A DNA stretch of 64,000 nucleotides from an uncultured Oscillospiraceae bacterium (lineage in GTDB: Bacteria > Bacillota > Clostridia > Oscillospirales > Oscillospiraceae). Below, one piece after another: positions 23,083 to 31,809 of the stretch; position 1 is the stretch's first letter, and the number at the start of each line of letters is the position of its first letter. The stretch is from the NCBI GenBank assembly GCA_934654755.1, contig CAKUGQ010000004.1:1-64000 (forward strand), read 5' to 3'. Both the position numbers and the translations under genes were made by a program. The notes under the pieces are model-generated. The model saw only the letters and a list, made by a program, of their open reading frames with translations, had not been told where the DNA came from and did not search any database.

Positions 23083-23424
23083 TTACACCAGTTCGATAAT
23101 CGCCATCTCGGCTGCATCGCCGCGGCGAACGCCGATACGGGTCACGCGGGTGTAGCCGCCGTTACGGTCGGCATACTTCGGCGCGATCTCCTTGAACAGC
23201 TTGTAAGCGACGTCTTCCCTGGTGATATAGGCCAGAGCGCGGCGATAGGCGGCGAGGTCGCCCTTCTTGCCGAGGGTGATCATCTTCTCGACCACGGGCT
23301 GCACTTCCTTGGCGCGATAGAAAGTCGTCTCGAGCTTGCCGTTATTCAGCAGATCGGTGGTGAGCTGGCGGAGCATCGCCTTGCGCTGGGTACTCGTTCT
23401 GCCGAGCTTACGGGTTCCAAACAT
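23083..23424 (-). CDS. rplQ: 50S ribosomal protein L17
   Basis: The 113-residue L17 opens with RKLGRTSTQRKAMLRQLTTDLL and ends in GVRRGDAAEMAIIELV. It sits near the exit tunnel of the large subunit. It is the last gene of the minus-strand rpsJ-rplQ operon, 33 bp after rpoA, followed by the operon terminator. Confidence 0.97.
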   Translation of the reverse strand: MFGTRKLGRTSTQRKAMLRQLTTDLLNNGKLETTFYRAKEVQPVVEKMITLGKKGDLAAYRRALAYITREDVAYKLFKEIAPKYADRNGGYTRVTRIGVRRGDAAEMAIIELV

Positions 23425-23457
23425 TCGTTATTTCCTCCTTCTTTGAAAGGTAGCGGA

Positions 23458-24420
23458 TTAGGGATTGCTGCTGCCGGATTCTTCGGTAGCAAGGGACAGA
23501 CCCATCATTTCGAGCTTGTTCTGCACTTCATCCAGCGACTTCTTGCCCATATTGCGAACCTTCATCATTTCCTCCGGCGTTCTGGAAATCAGATCGCGGA
23601 CGGTATTGATATTGGCACGCTTGAGGCAGTTGAAGCTGCGGACGGACAGATCCAGTTCTTCAATGGTCAGGCGCAGAGCCGTGGGCTCGGTGGTCGTGTC
23701 CTTCTCGCGCACGATTGACTGGTTTGCGGCTGTTTCGGACAGGTCGGTGAACAGTGTCAGGTGCTCGGTCAGAATCTTCGCTGCGATGGAAACGGCATCC
23801 TTCGCGGTTGTGGTGGCATCTGTCCAGACTTCCAGCGTGAGCTTATCGAAGTCGGTCATGTTGCCGACGCGGGTGTTTTCCAGCGTGTAGTTGACCTTAT
23901 AGACCGGAGAATAGATGGAATCGACCGGGATGACGCCGATCGGCGTCTGCGGGGTCTTGTTGCGCTCGGCGGGCACGTAGCCGCGGCCGCGGTTCATGGT
24001 GATCTCCATATTCAGCGAGGCATTCGGGCCGAGCGAGCAGATAACGAGATCCTTGTTGAGAATCTCAACCTCGTCGTCGGTCTTTATGTCTCCGGCGGTG
24101 ATCACACCTTCACCGGAGGCGTCGATATAGATGGTCTTAGGGCCTTCGCAGTGCATCTTGGCGATGATGCGTTTGACATTCAGGACGATCTCGGTGACGT
24201 CTTCCTTCACACCGGGGATCGTGGAGAACTCGTGCTGCACGCCTGCGATCTTGATGGAGGTCGCGGCAGTGCCGGGCAGCGAGGACAGCAGAATCCGGCG
24301 GAGCGAATTGCCGAGGGTTGTGCCGTAGCCGCGCTCCAGCGGCTCGACGATAAATACGCCGTGCGACGGGTCTTCGGGAGAGTCGATACACTCAATACGC
24401 GGCTTGTCAATTTCTACCAT
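23458..24420 (-). CDS. rpoA: RNA polymerase alpha subunit
   Basis: The 320-residue alpha subunit has an N-terminal dimerisation domain (GYGTTLGNSLRRILLSSLPGTA) that nucleates polymerase assembly. The C-terminal helix-hairpin domain (LRLTIEELDLSVRSFNCLKRANINTV) contacts UP elements and activators. The ATG at 24420 follows AAGGAGGG; the longer frame adds nine non-homologous residues. It sits 78 bp after rpsD as in other Firmicutes. Confidence 0.98.
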   Translation of the reverse strand: MVEIDKPRIECIDSPEDPSHGVFIVEPLERGYGTTLGNSLRRILLSSLPGTAATSIKIAGVQHEFSTIPGVKEDVTEIVLNVKRIIAKMHCEGPKTIYIDASGEGVITAGDIKTDDEVEILNKDLVICSLGPNASLNMEITMNRGRGYVPAERNKTPQTPIGVIPVDSIYSPVYKVNYTLENTRVGNMTDFDKLTLEVWTDATTTAKDAVSIAAKILTEHLTLFTDLSETAANQSIVREKDTTTEPTALRLTIEELDLSVRSFNCLKRANINTVRDLISRTPEEMMKVRNMGKKSLDEVQNKLEMMGLSLATEESGSSNP

Positions 24421-24498
24421 TAAATTACCCTCCTTATCAATCTGCAAAGCAGAGGCTTTGCGGTGTAAAACAGCTTACCAATAAACGAGGGCGTCGCG

Positions 24499-25095
24499 TT
24501 ACTTGGAGTACAACTCGACGATGAGGTGCGGAGCGATCTCGAAGTCAATGTCATCCTTCTGCGGCAGAGCGAGAACCTTGCCGGTGAGGGTGTTCTTGTC
24601 GCGGTCAAGCCACTTGGGGGCAGCGACAAACGCATCGTCTTCCTTCAGCTTCTTGAAACGATTGTTGGAGCAGCTCTTCTCGCAGACGGCGATTACGTCG
24701 CCAACCTTGACGATATACGACGGGATATTGACGCGCTTGCCGTTCACGGTATAATGGCCGTGGTTGACGAGCTGACGAGCCTCGCGGCGCGTCGCGGCAA
24801 AACCGAGGCGATAGACAACGTTGTCGAGACGGCGCTCGACGAGGCTCAGAAGCTCCTCGCCGGTGTTGCCTTCGGCACGGGTTGCCTTTTCATAGTACAT
24901 TCTGAACTGCTTTTCCAGAATACCATAGACAAACTTGACCTTCTGCTTCTCGGTCAGCTGCATTGCGTACTCGGACTTCTTTGCACGGCGCTGGCCGCCG
25001 GGATTCTTGTTGGAAGTCTTGGAGTAACCCATAGCGGCGGGAGAAACGCCGAGGGTACGGCAACGCTTGAGAACGGGCTGAGTATTTTTCGCCAT
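24499..25095 (-). CDS. rpsD: 30S ribosomal protein S4
   Basis: The 198-residue primary 16S-binding protein carries the S4 RNA-binding domain (ERRLDNVVYRLGFAATRREARQLVNHGHYTVNGKRVNIPSYIV). The N-terminus has a single Cys, so this is a zinc-free S4. In other bacteria S4 is an autogenous repressor of the alpha operon, and the operon order rpsM-rpsK-rpsD-rpoA is kept here. Confidence 0.97.
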   Translation of the reverse strand: MAKNTQPVLKRCRTLGVSPAAMGYSKTSNKNPGGQRRAKKSEYAMQLTEKQKVKFVYGILEKQFRMYYEKATRAEGNTGEELLSLVERRLDNVVYRLGFAATRREARQLVNHGHYTVNGKRVNIPSYIVKVGDVIAVCEKSCSNNRFKKLKEDDAFVAAPKWLDRDKNTLTGKVLALPQKDDIDFEIAPHLIVELYSK

Positions 25096-25119
25096 TCTGA
25101 CTTAATCCTCCTTCACGAA

Positions 25120-25521
25120 TTAGACGCGGCGGCGCTTGGGCGGGCGGCAGCCGTTGTGGGGGATGGGTGTGACATCCCGGATCGACACGACTTCCAGACC
25201 TGCGGACTGGAGCGCACGGATCGCAGCTTCGCGGCCTTGGCCGGGTCCCTTGACATAGACTTCAACGGTCTTCAGGCCACAGACCTCAATGGCTGCCTTC
25301 GCGGCAGTCTCTGCGCACATCTGCGCGGCATAGGGCGTGGACTTACGGGAACCGCGGAAGCCGAGTCCGCCGGAGGATGCCCAGGAAAGGGCATTGCCCT
25401 GCAGGTCGGTAACGGTGACCATGGTGTTATTGAAAGAGGAACGGATATGCACTGCGCCCTTTTCAATATTTTTGCGCTCGCGGCGGCGCTTAACGACTTT
25501 CTTTGCATTCGCCTTTGCCAT
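25120..25521 (-). CDS. rpsK: 30S ribosomal protein S11
   Basis: The 133-residue platform protein is recognised by the HIRSSFNNTMVTVTDLQGNALSWASSG region and the C-terminal DVTPIPHNGCRPPKRRRV. AGGAGGG is upstream. It lies in the alpha part of the operon between rpsM and rpsD. Confidence 0.98.
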   Translation of the reverse strand: MAKANAKKVVKRRRERKNIEKGAVHIRSSFNNTMVTVTDLQGNALSWASSGGLGFRGSRKSTPYAAQMCAETAAKAAIEVCGLKTVEVYVKGPGQGREAAIRALQSAGLEVVSIRDVTPIPHNGCRPPKRRRV

Positions 25522-25535
25522 TTACATATCCCTCC

Positions 25536-25904
25536 TTACTTCTTCTTGTTTGCGATGGTCTTCTTCGGACCCTTACGGGTACGGGCGTTGGTCTTGGTGC
25601 GCTGACCGTGGACGGGCAGGCCGCGGCGATGACGCATCCCGCGGTAGCAGCCGATCTCGATCAGGCGTTTGATATTCAGAGCAACTTCACGGCGGAGGTC
25701 GCCCTCAATGGTATAATTCTTATCGATGACGTCACGCAGGGCGGCTTCCTGATCTTCCGTCAGGTCCTTCACGCGGATGTCGGGGTCGACGCCGGCCATC
25801 GCGAGGATGTCCTTGGCGCTTTTTCTGCCGATGCCGAAGATATAAGTGAGGCCGATCTCAATTCTCTTCTCGCGGGGCAGGTCAATACCAGCAATACGTG
25901 CCAT
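25536..25904 (-). CDS. rpsM: 30S ribosomal protein S13
   Basis: The 122-residue head protein contacts the P-site tRNA. It starts MARIAGIDLPREKRIEIGLTYIFGIG and ends with the basic GLPVHGQRTKTNARTRKGP tail. It is the first long gene of the alpha segment after rpmJ. Confidence 0.98.
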   Translation of the reverse strand: MARIAGIDLPREKRIEIGLTYIFGIGRKSAKDILAMAGVDPDIRVKDLTEDQEAALRDVIDKNYTIEGDLRREVALNIKRLIEIGCYRGMRHRRGLPVHGQRTKTNARTRKGPKKTIANKKK

Positions 25905-25924
25905 ATACTTTCGAGCACCTCCTG

Positions 25925-26038
25925 TTAACCTTGTCTCTGCTTATGCTTGGGGTTTTCGCAAATTACCATTACGCGGCCCTTGCGCTTGATGATCTTGCAC
26001 TTTTCGCACATGGGCTTCACGGACGGTCTAACCTTCAT
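25925..26038 (-). CDS. rpmJ: 50S ribosomal protein L36
   Basis: The 37-residue protein MKVRPSVKPMCEKCKIIKRK... ends in NPKHKQRQG. The zinc ligands Cys11, Cys14, Cys27 and His32 are all present, so it is the zinc-containing form. It is too short for routine ORF calling, but its place between infA and rpsM is diagnostic. GGAGGTACTATACT lies upstream of the ATG at 26038. Confidence 0.97.
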   Translation of the reverse strand: MKVRPSVKPMCEKCKIIKRKGRVMVICENPKHKQRQG

Positions 26039-26072
26039 AGTATAGTACCTCCAAAAAGTCGAAGTCTCTCAA

Positions 26073-26291
26073 TTACTTGCTTCTCCATGTGATCCGACCG
26101 CGGGTCAGATCATACGGAGACATCTGAACGGTTACTTTATCGCCGGGCAGAATTTTGATATAGTTCATGCGCAGCTTACCGGAAATGTTCGCCAGAATCA
26201 CATGCTCGCCGCCGATCTTGACTTTGAACATGGCATCCGGCAATGCATCGGTTACGATGCCCTCAAGTTCGATTACGTCGTCTTTTGCCAA
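26073..26291 (-). CDS. infA: Translation initiation factor IF-1
   Basis: The 72-residue S1-like OB-fold protein has EGIVTDALPDAMFKVKI, the HVILANISGKLRMNYI core and GDKVTVQMSPYDLTRGRITWR. It binds the ribosomal A site during initiation. Its start lies inside the end of the KOW-protein gene (19-bp overlap), implying coupled translation. Confidence 0.97.
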   Translation of the reverse strand: MAKDDVIELEGIVTDALPDAMFKVKIGGEHVILANISGKLRMNYIKILPGDKVTVQMSPYDLTRGRITWRSK

Positions 26292-26584
26292 GTTTTACGA
26301 ACCTCCTTGGTTGAAACGTTGATGTTCCGGCTGATAGCAGCCAGTTCCCTTCGTAATTCGCTGTTGAGCAGCTTTTCGCCGGAGCGGAGCTTCTCGGCGA
26401 TCGGCGAATCAGGTCGAAGGACGAGTTGGACGTGGCGGATCTTTTTGCGTTTGGGCTTTTCAAGCGTTCTGTGCTTGCCGTCTACAAGACTGACGTACAC
26501 ACCGTCGGAGTCTGCAATGAAAAACAGCGCTCCAGCGTCTCGGCCGGCCAGACATCGAACGACATCTGATCTGCTCAGGTCCAT
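26273..26584 (-). CDS. KOW-domain RNA-binding protein (L14e/L6e/L27e-like)
   Basis: The 103-residue protein starts with a KOW-like SH3 barrel (VVRCLAGRDAGALFFIADSDGVYVSLVDGK) followed by a Lys/Arg-rich segment RTLEKPKRKKIRHVQLV. This resembles the ribosomal L14e-type KOW proteins inserted between map and infA in many Clostridia. It is probably ribosome-associated, and the exact role is unknown. It starts one base after the map stop and overlaps infA. Confidence 0.82.
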   Translation of the reverse strand: MDLSRSDVVRCLAGRDAGALFFIADSDGVYVSLVDGKHRTLEKPKRKKIRHVQLVLRPDSPIAEKLRSGEKLLNSELRRELAAISRNINVSTKEVRKTWQKTT

Positions 26585-26585
26585 G

Positions 26586-27341
26586 TCAAAGCCCCTCGGT
26601 GACGGTGAGAATTTCCGGCTCGCCGTCGGTAATGAGCAGAGAGTTTTCGTAGTGGGCAGAGAGCTTGCCGTCGGCGGTCACGGTCGTCCATCCGTCCTTC
26701 AGAACACGGACATCGTAGACACCGGCGTTGACCATCGGCTCGACGGCAATCGTCATGCCGCGAATCAGGCGCGGGCCGTGGCCGGGGCGGCCGAAATTCG
26801 GCACCTCCGGCTCCTCGTGCAGGTTTTCGCCGACTCCGTGGCCGACGAAGGAACGAACGACGGAAAAGCCGTTGGCCTCCACATAGCTCTGCACCGCATG
26901 ACCGATGTCGGAAACGCGATACCCCTGACGGGCGAAGCGAATGCCCTCAAAAAAGCTCTGCTTTGTCACATCGATAAGCCGCTGTGCCTCCGGCGAGATA
27001 TTCCCGCAGGGGTAGGTAGCGGCGCAGTCGCCGTGGAATCCGCCCCACTTCGCGCCGACATCGATCGAGACGATGTCGCCTTCCTTGAGCACCCGGCCGC
27101 CGGGAATTCCGTGGATGATTGTTTCATTGACGGAAATACACACGCTGGCGGGGTAGCCGCTGTAGTGGAGGAAGGAGGGCACGGCGCCCTGTGACAGGAT
27201 GAAATCATGAACAGCCTTATCGATCTGCTGCGTTGTGACGCCGGGCCTTACCATATCCCCTGCCAGAGCACGGGCTGCCGCGGTAATTTTGCAGGCCTTC
27301 CGCATCAGTGCGATCTCTCGTTCATTTTTGATAGAAATCAT
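26586..27341 (-). CDS. map: Methionine aminopeptidase, type I
   Basis: The enzyme removes N-terminal methionine from nascent proteins with a two-metal centre. The 251-residue protein shows His in FLHYSGYPASVCISVNETIIHGIPG, metal-binding Asp in VSIDVGAKWGGFHGDCAATY, FVGHGVGENLHEEP and the C-terminal Glu pair region. The ATG at 27341 follows GGGAGTG; the long frame beyond it reads into adk in another frame. It sits directly downstream of adk. Confidence 0.97.
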   Translation of the reverse strand: MISIKNEREIALMRKACKITAAARALAGDMVRPGVTTQQIDKAVHDFILSQGAVPSFLHYSGYPASVCISVNETIIHGIPGGRVLKEGDIVSIDVGAKWGGFHGDCAATYPCGNISPEAQRLIDVTKQSFFEGIRFARQGYRVSDIGHAVQSYVEANGFSVVRSFVGHGVGENLHEEPEVPNFGRPGHGPRLIRGMTIAVEPMVNAGVYDVRVLKDGWTTVTADGKLSAHYENSLLITDGEPEILTVTEGL

Positions 27342-27342
27342 A

Positions 27343-27975
27343 TTACACTCCCAAAACCGTGAGAATCTCGCGGTGAGCGTCTTCAATGGACTGGTCGCCG
27401 CGCACGAGCCGCAGCTTTCCGAGCTCACGGTAGAAGCTCTTGAGTGCCTCGGTCCGCGCATGGTAGACCTGCAAGCGATGCAGAACCGTTTCCGGCGCGT
27501 CGTCCGCGCGGACGGTCAGCTCGCCGCCGCAATGGTCGCACCTGCCCTCCGTCTTTGGCGGATTGGCGACGAGGTGGTAGCTCGCGCCGCAGGCAGGACA
27601 CACCCGCCGGCCGGCCATTCGTGCCGTAATCGCGTCATCCGCCACCTCGAGGGAGATAACGTGGTCGATCTCGATGCCCAGATCGATGAGTGCCTGCGCC
27701 TGCGCGACCGTGCGGGGGACACCGTCGAGGATGTAGCCGTCCGCGCAGTCGGGCTTGGCGAGCCGCTCCCGGACGATGTGCATAATGACATCGTCGGGAA
27801 CGAGCTGGCCGTCATCGATGAGGAGCTTTGCACGCCGGCCGATCTCGGTATCCTCCGCGATCGCCTCGCGGAGGATGTTGCCCGTGGAGATGGTAGGAAT
27901 GCTCAGGCGTTCGCACAGAAGCTCTGCCTGCGTTCCCTTGCCCGCTCCGGGCGCACCAAGTAAAACCAGTCTCAT
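27343..27975 (-). CDS. adk: Adenylate kinase
   Basis: The 210-residue enzyme interconverts ATP + AMP and 2 ADP. The P-loop LLGAPGAGKGTQAE is at 4-17, the AMP-binding STGNILREAI follows, and a zinc-type LID carries CPACGASYH...CDHCG. Long-LID, zinc-binding Adk is usual for Gram-positives. It lies 12 bp after secY and 1 bp before map. Confidence 0.98.
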   Translation of the reverse strand: MRLVLLGAPGAGKGTQAELLCERLSIPTISTGNILREAIAEDTEIGRRAKLLIDDGQLVPDDVIMHIVRERLAKPDCADGYILDGVPRTVAQAQALIDLGIEIDHVISLEVADDAITARMAGRRVCPACGASYHLVANPPKTEGRCDHCGGELTVRADDAPETVLHRLQVYHARTEALKSFYRELGKLRLVRGDQSIEDAHREILTVLGV

Positions 27976-27987
27976 ACAGGCGCCCTC

Positions 27988-29295
27988 TTATTTCTCAAGG
28001 AAGCCGGAGTAGTTGCGCATCATCATCTGCGCCTCGATGGCCGAAACGGTCTCAAGCGCGACGCTGACGATAATGATGACGGAGGTACCGCCGAAGGAGA
28101 AAGACGTATTGCCCGTGATGGCGCCGAGGAGCATCGGCAGCACGGCGATCACACCCAGGTAAATCGCGCCGAAGAGCGTGATCTTATTGATAACCTTACG
28201 GATGAAATCGGAGGTGGGGCGACCCGGACGGAAGCCGGGGATAAAGCCGCCGTTCTTCTTCAGGTTGTTGGAAACCTCAACGGGGTTGTACTGGATGGTT
28301 GCATAGAAGTAGCTGAAGCCGACGATCAGGAGCAGATAGCAGATCGTGTAGATCGCGCTGGTGCTGCTGAAGACATTCTTGTACCACCAGTTGGAGCTCG
28401 CGGCCTTACCGACGAAAGTGCAAATGGTAGCCGGCAGACTGGCGATCGACTGGGCAAAGATGATGGGCATGACGCCGGACATATTGACCTTGATCGGCAG
28501 GTGCGTGTTCTGGCCGCCGTAGACCTTGCGGCCGACGACGCGCTTGGCGTACTGCACCGGAATCCGGCGCTCGGCCTGCGAGACGAAAATGATAAATACG
28601 ATAATTGCGAGCATCGCAATGATGAGTGCCAGAACCCAGTACCACTGACTCCACAGCATACTGCCCAAGGGCTTAATGATGCCGGCGGGAATACGGGCAA
28701 TGATGTTGGCGAACAGGATCATGGAGATGCCGTTGCCGATGCCGCTCTGGGTAATCTGCTCACCGAGCCACATAACCAGCGTGGAGCCGGCGGTGAAGGT
28801 GAGGATAATGGTCAGAGCGCTGACGAAGCCGTCGTCAATGAGCAGGCGGTAGCCGGCGGAAGCGGTGGCGGAGGCATTGTAGTTCTTGAGCATCATAAAG
28901 TATGCCCAGCCCATCAGCAGGCCCAGACCGACGGTGGTCAGGCGGGTGATGGTGTTGATCTTCTTCTTGCCTTCCTCGCCGCCTTCCTTGCTCAGACGCT
29001 CCAGAGCAGGGATGGCAATGGTGAGAAGCTGGATAATGATCGATGCGTTGATATACGGCTGGATGGACAGAGCGAAAATCGTCGCCTGTGAGAAGGCCGA
29101 ACCGGACATCATGTCAAACAGGCCGAAGATGGTGTCCTTGAGCTGGGCATTGAACATCTGCGCCATAACATCGACATTGACAAAGGGGACAGGGATAACG
29201 TTACCGATACGGTAAAGCAGGATGATGAGAAGCGTGAAGAGCAGCTTCTTGCGAAGCTCCGGGATCCTCCAGGCATTTCGCAGTGTAGTAAGCAC
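27988..29295 (-). CDS. secY: Protein translocase subunit SecY
   Basis: The 435-residue channel of the Sec translocon has ten membrane helices, with ALSIQPYINASIIIQLL (plug/TM2 region), GIGNGISMILFANI, and the cytoplasmic loop FRPGRPTSDFI. The start is a GTG directly abutting the rplO stop codon (TAAGTG), so expression is probably coupled to rplO translation. Confidence 0.98.
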   Translation of the reverse strand: MLTTLRNAWRIPELRKKLLFTLLIILLYRIGNVIPVPFVNVDVMAQMFNAQLKDTIFGLFDMMSGSAFSQATIFALSIQPYINASIIIQLLTIAIPALERLSKEGGEEGKKKINTITRLTTVGLGLLMGWAYFMMLKNYNASATASAGYRLLIDDGFVSALTIILTFTAGSTLVMWLGEQITQSGIGNGISMILFANIIARIPAGIIKPLGSMLWSQWYWVLALIIAMLAIIVFIIFVSQAERRIPVQYAKRVVGRKVYGGQNTHLPIKVNMSGVMPIIFAQSIASLPATICTFVGKAASSNWWYKNVFSSTSAIYTICYLLLIVGFSYFYATIQYNPVEVSNNLKKNGGFIPGFRPGRPTSDFIRKVINKITLFGAIYLGVIAVLPMLLGAITGNTSFSFGGTSVIIIVSVALETVSAIEAQMMMRNYSGFLEK

Positions 29296-29736
29296 TTACA
29301 CCACCTCAGCCTTTCCGCCTGCCTCCTCGATCTTTGCTTTGGCAGAACCAGAGAACGCAGCCGCCTTAATGGTGAGCTTCTTCGTCAGTGTGCCGTTGGA
29401 AAGGACCTTAACGCCGTACTTGCAGTCACGGATAAGTCCCTTGTTGAGCAGAGCCAGAGCGTCAACGGTCTCGCCGTCTTCGAAGCACTCGAACGCGGAG
29501 AGCTTGACCTCAGTCAGAGGCTTTGCAAAAATGTTGTTGAAGCCGCGCTTCGGGATGCGGCGTGCCAGAGGCATCTGGCCGCCTTCAAAGCCAACGCGAA
29601 CCTTGCCGCCGGAGCGAGCCTTCTGGCCCTTGTGGCCACGGCCGGCAGTCTTGCCGTTACCGGTGCCGGTGCCGCGGCCCTTGCGCTTGGCGACCTGAGT
29701 AGAACCCAGAACGGGAGCGAGTTCATGTAATTCCAT
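29296..29736 (-). CDS. rplO: 50S ribosomal protein L15
   Basis: The 146-residue L15 has an N-terminal Gly/Lys/Arg-rich extension (KGRGTGTGNGKTAGRGHKGQKARSGG) that threads into 23S rRNA, and a globular C-terminus. AGGAGGAG is upstream. It lies between rpmD and secY. Confidence 0.98.
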   Translation of the reverse strand: MELHELAPVLGSTQVAKRKGRGTGTGNGKTAGRGHKGQKARSGGKVRVGFEGGQMPLARRIPKRGFNNIFAKPLTEVKLSAFECFEDGETVDALALLNKGLIRDCKYGVKVLSNGTLTKKLTIKAAAFSGSAKAKIEEAGGKAEVV

Positions 29737-29751
29737 TGTTTTCTCCTCCTC

Positions 29752-29934
29752 TTATTCTGCCTCGGTGACCTCGAGAAGATAGCCGATGGCGGCAATCTTT
29801 CCGCGGGTCTGCGCATTGTCGGGCTGCACCGTCGTCTGACCGATCTTGCGAAGGCCGAGGGACTGCGCGGTGGCAATGTGCTTTTGGATACGACCGTTGA
29901 GGCTCTTAACGAGCTTGATCTTTAACTGTGCCAT
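29752..29934 (-). CDS. rpmD: 50S ribosomal protein L30
   Basis: The 60-residue protein MAQLKIKLVKSLNGRIQKHI... has SLGLRKIGQTTVQPDNAQTRG, the bacterial L30 core. The ATG at 29934 follows GGAGGATACGGACA. It has normal length and sits between rpsE and rplO. Confidence 0.96.
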   Translation of the reverse strand: MAQLKIKLVKSLNGRIQKHIATAQSLGLRKIGQTTVQPDNAQTRGKIAAIGYLLEVTEAE

Positions 29935-29948
29935 TGTCCGTATCCTCC

Positions 29949-30461
29949 TTAACCGATGATCTCTTCCACACTCTTGCCGCGGATACGCGCGACATCCTGC
30001 GGGCCACGGAGGCTGAGCAGGCCCTGCATGGTCGCCTTGACGACGTTCTGCGGGTTGTTCGAGCGCAGGCACTTGGTGCGGATATTGGTGATGCCGACAG
30101 CTTCCATGACAGCACGGACAGCGCCGCCGGCGATAACGCCGGTACCGACGGAGGCGGGCTTCATCAGGACGGAGCCGGCGCCGTAGACGCCGATGACCTC
30201 GTGGGGAATCGTGGTGCCGGAGAGCGTGACCTTATGCAGGTTCTTCTTGGCGTTGGCGATGCCCTTGAGGATGGCTTCGGAGACTTCCGCCGCCTTGCCG
30301 AGGCCGTAGCCCACGGTGCCCTTGCCGTCGCCGACAACGACCAGCGCGGAGAACTTCATGACGCGGCCGCCCTTAACCGTCTTGGAAACACGGTTCAGGT
30401 AAACGACGCGCTCGATCATTTCGGGAGCATTGTCCTTTTCGGACGCTCTGTTATAAGCCAT
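29949..30461 (-). CDS. rpsE: 30S ribosomal protein S5
   Basis: The 170-residue protein has the double-stranded RNA-binding S5 N-domain (VKGGRVMKFSALVVVGDGKGTVGYGLGKA) and the C-terminal ribosomal fold. It contributes to translational accuracy. It lies between rplR and rpmD. Confidence 0.98.
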   Translation of the reverse strand: MAYNRASEKDNAPEMIERVVYLNRVSKTVKGGRVMKFSALVVVGDGKGTVGYGLGKAAEVSEAILKGIANAKKNLHKVTLSGTTIPHEVIGVYGAGSVLMKPASVGTGVIAGGAVRAVMEAVGITNIRTKCLRSNNPQNVVKATMQGLLSLRGPQDVARIRGKSVEEIIG

Positions 30462-30476
30462 TTTCTCTTCCTCCTC

Positions 30477-30836
30477 TTAGAATTTGAGTCCGCCTTCGCG
30501 CGCGCCCTCGGCAAGAGCAGCCACACGGCCGTGGTAGACATAGCCGCCGCGGTCGAAAACGACTTCCTCGATCTGCTTGGCCTTTGCGCGCTCAGCGATC
30601 AACGCACCAACCTTCTTGGCAGCTTCGCAGTTGCCGGTGGCGCCTTCAAACTCCTTTTCCACGGTGGAAGCGGAAACGAGCGTGACTCCGTTGACGTCGT
30701 CGATGATCTGTGCATAGATATTGGCGTTGCTTCTGAAAACATTCAGGCGGGGTCTGCACGGTGTGCCGGAGATCTTACCGCGAACGCGAACGTGGCGCTT
30801 GAGGCGCATTGCCTTCTTATCGGTCTTCTTAATCAT
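30477..30836 (-). CDS. rplR: 50S ribosomal protein L18
   Basis: The 119-residue 5S-rRNA-binding protein has RHVRVRGKISGTPCRPRLNVFRSNANIYAQIIDD and ends VYHGRVAALAEGAREGGLKF. It lies between rplF and rpsE. Confidence 0.98.
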   Translation of the reverse strand: MIKKTDKKAMRLKRHVRVRGKISGTPCRPRLNVFRSNANIYAQIIDDVNGVTLVSASTVEKEFEGATGNCEAAKKVGALIAERAKAKQIEEVVFDRGGYVYHGRVAALAEGAREGGLKF

Positions 30837-30852
30837 TTATGCACACCTCCTG

Positions 30853-31398
30853 TTATTTCTTACCGCCGGTCTTGCCTTCCTTATGGCGAAGAACCTCGGT
30901 AGCATACTTGATGCCCTTGCCCTTATAGGGTTCGGGGGGTCTTTTCCCTCTGACTTCGGCGGCAAACTGACCGACCTTCTGCTTGTCGATGCCGCTGATG
31001 ACGATCTTGTTGGGGGCGGGAACTTCGATGGCAATGCCCTCAATCTCCTCCATCGTTACGGGATGGGAGTAGCCGAGGTTCATGACCAGCTTCTTACCGT
31101 CCTTCTGTGCGCGGTAGCCGGTACCGTTGATCTCAAGCTCCTTGTGGAAGCCCTTCTCCACGCCGACGACCATGTTGTGCAGCAGGGTACGGGTCAGGCC
31201 GTGCAGGCTCTTATGCGCGTGCTCGTCATCCGGGCGGCCGACGGTGAGGACGGCGCCTTCCTGCTTGATGATCATGTCGTGGTGGAACGTGCTGGTCAGC
31301 GTACCCTTCGGGCCCTTGACGGTAACGACGTTGCCGTCCGCGATGGTGACCTGAACGCCCGCCGGTACAGTGATAGGCATCTTGCCGATTCTGGACAT
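30853..31398 (-). CDS. rplF: 50S ribosomal protein L6
   Basis: The 181-residue two-lobed protein starts MSRIGKMPITVPAGVQVTI and has the C-terminal KRPPEPYKGKGIKYATEVLRHKEGKTGG motif. It sits near the GTPase centre. Confidence 0.98.
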   Translation of the reverse strand: MSRIGKMPITVPAGVQVTIADGNVVTVKGPKGTLTSTFHHDMIIKQEGAVLTVGRPDDEHAHKSLHGLTRTLLHNMVVGVEKGFHKELEINGTGYRAQKDGKKLVMNLGYSHPVTMEEIEGIAIEVPAPNKIVISGIDKQKVGQFAAEVRGKRPPEPYKGKGIKYATEVLRHKEGKTGGKK

Positions 31399-31410
31399 AC
31401 TGTTACCTCC

Positions 31411-31809
31411 TTACCAGACGAACGCAAGGACTTCGCCGCCGATATGCGCCGCACGAGCGGCCTTATCGGTCATGACGCCCTTGGAAGTGGAAATAATCGC
31501 GATACCGAGACCGCGCAGCACCTTGGGCAGCTCGTCAGCACCGGCATAGACACGCAGGCCGGGCTTGGAAACGCGGCGAAGGCCGGAGATGACCTTCTCC
31601 TTGTTGCCGAGGTACTTGAGGGTGATGTGGATGACACCCTGCTTGCCGTCCTCCTCGACGGTGTAGGACTTGATAAAGCCCTCATCGAGCAGGATCTTCG
31701 CGATGTCCTTCTTCAGGTTGGAAGCGGGGACATCGACGGACTCGTGCTTGGCAGAATTTGCGTTCCGGATTCGGGTCAGCATATCTGCTACGGGATCAGT
31801 GATTTGCAT
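31411..31809 (-). CDS. rpsH: 30S ribosomal protein S8
   Basis: The 132-residue primary 16S-binding protein has DPVADMLTRIRNANSAKHESVDVPAS and ends STSKGVMTDKAARAAHIGGEVLAFVW. In E. coli S8 represses the spc operon. Here a 168-nt structured spacer lies just upstream of rpsH, described as a separate feature. TAAAGGAGG precedes the ATG. Confidence 0.98.
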   Translation of the reverse strand: MQITDPVADMLTRIRNANSAKHESVDVPASNLKKDIAKILLDEGFIKSYTVEEDGKQGVIHITLKYLGNKEKVISGLRRVSKPGLRVYAGADELPKVLRGLGIAIISTSKGVMTDKAARAAHIGGEVLAFVW

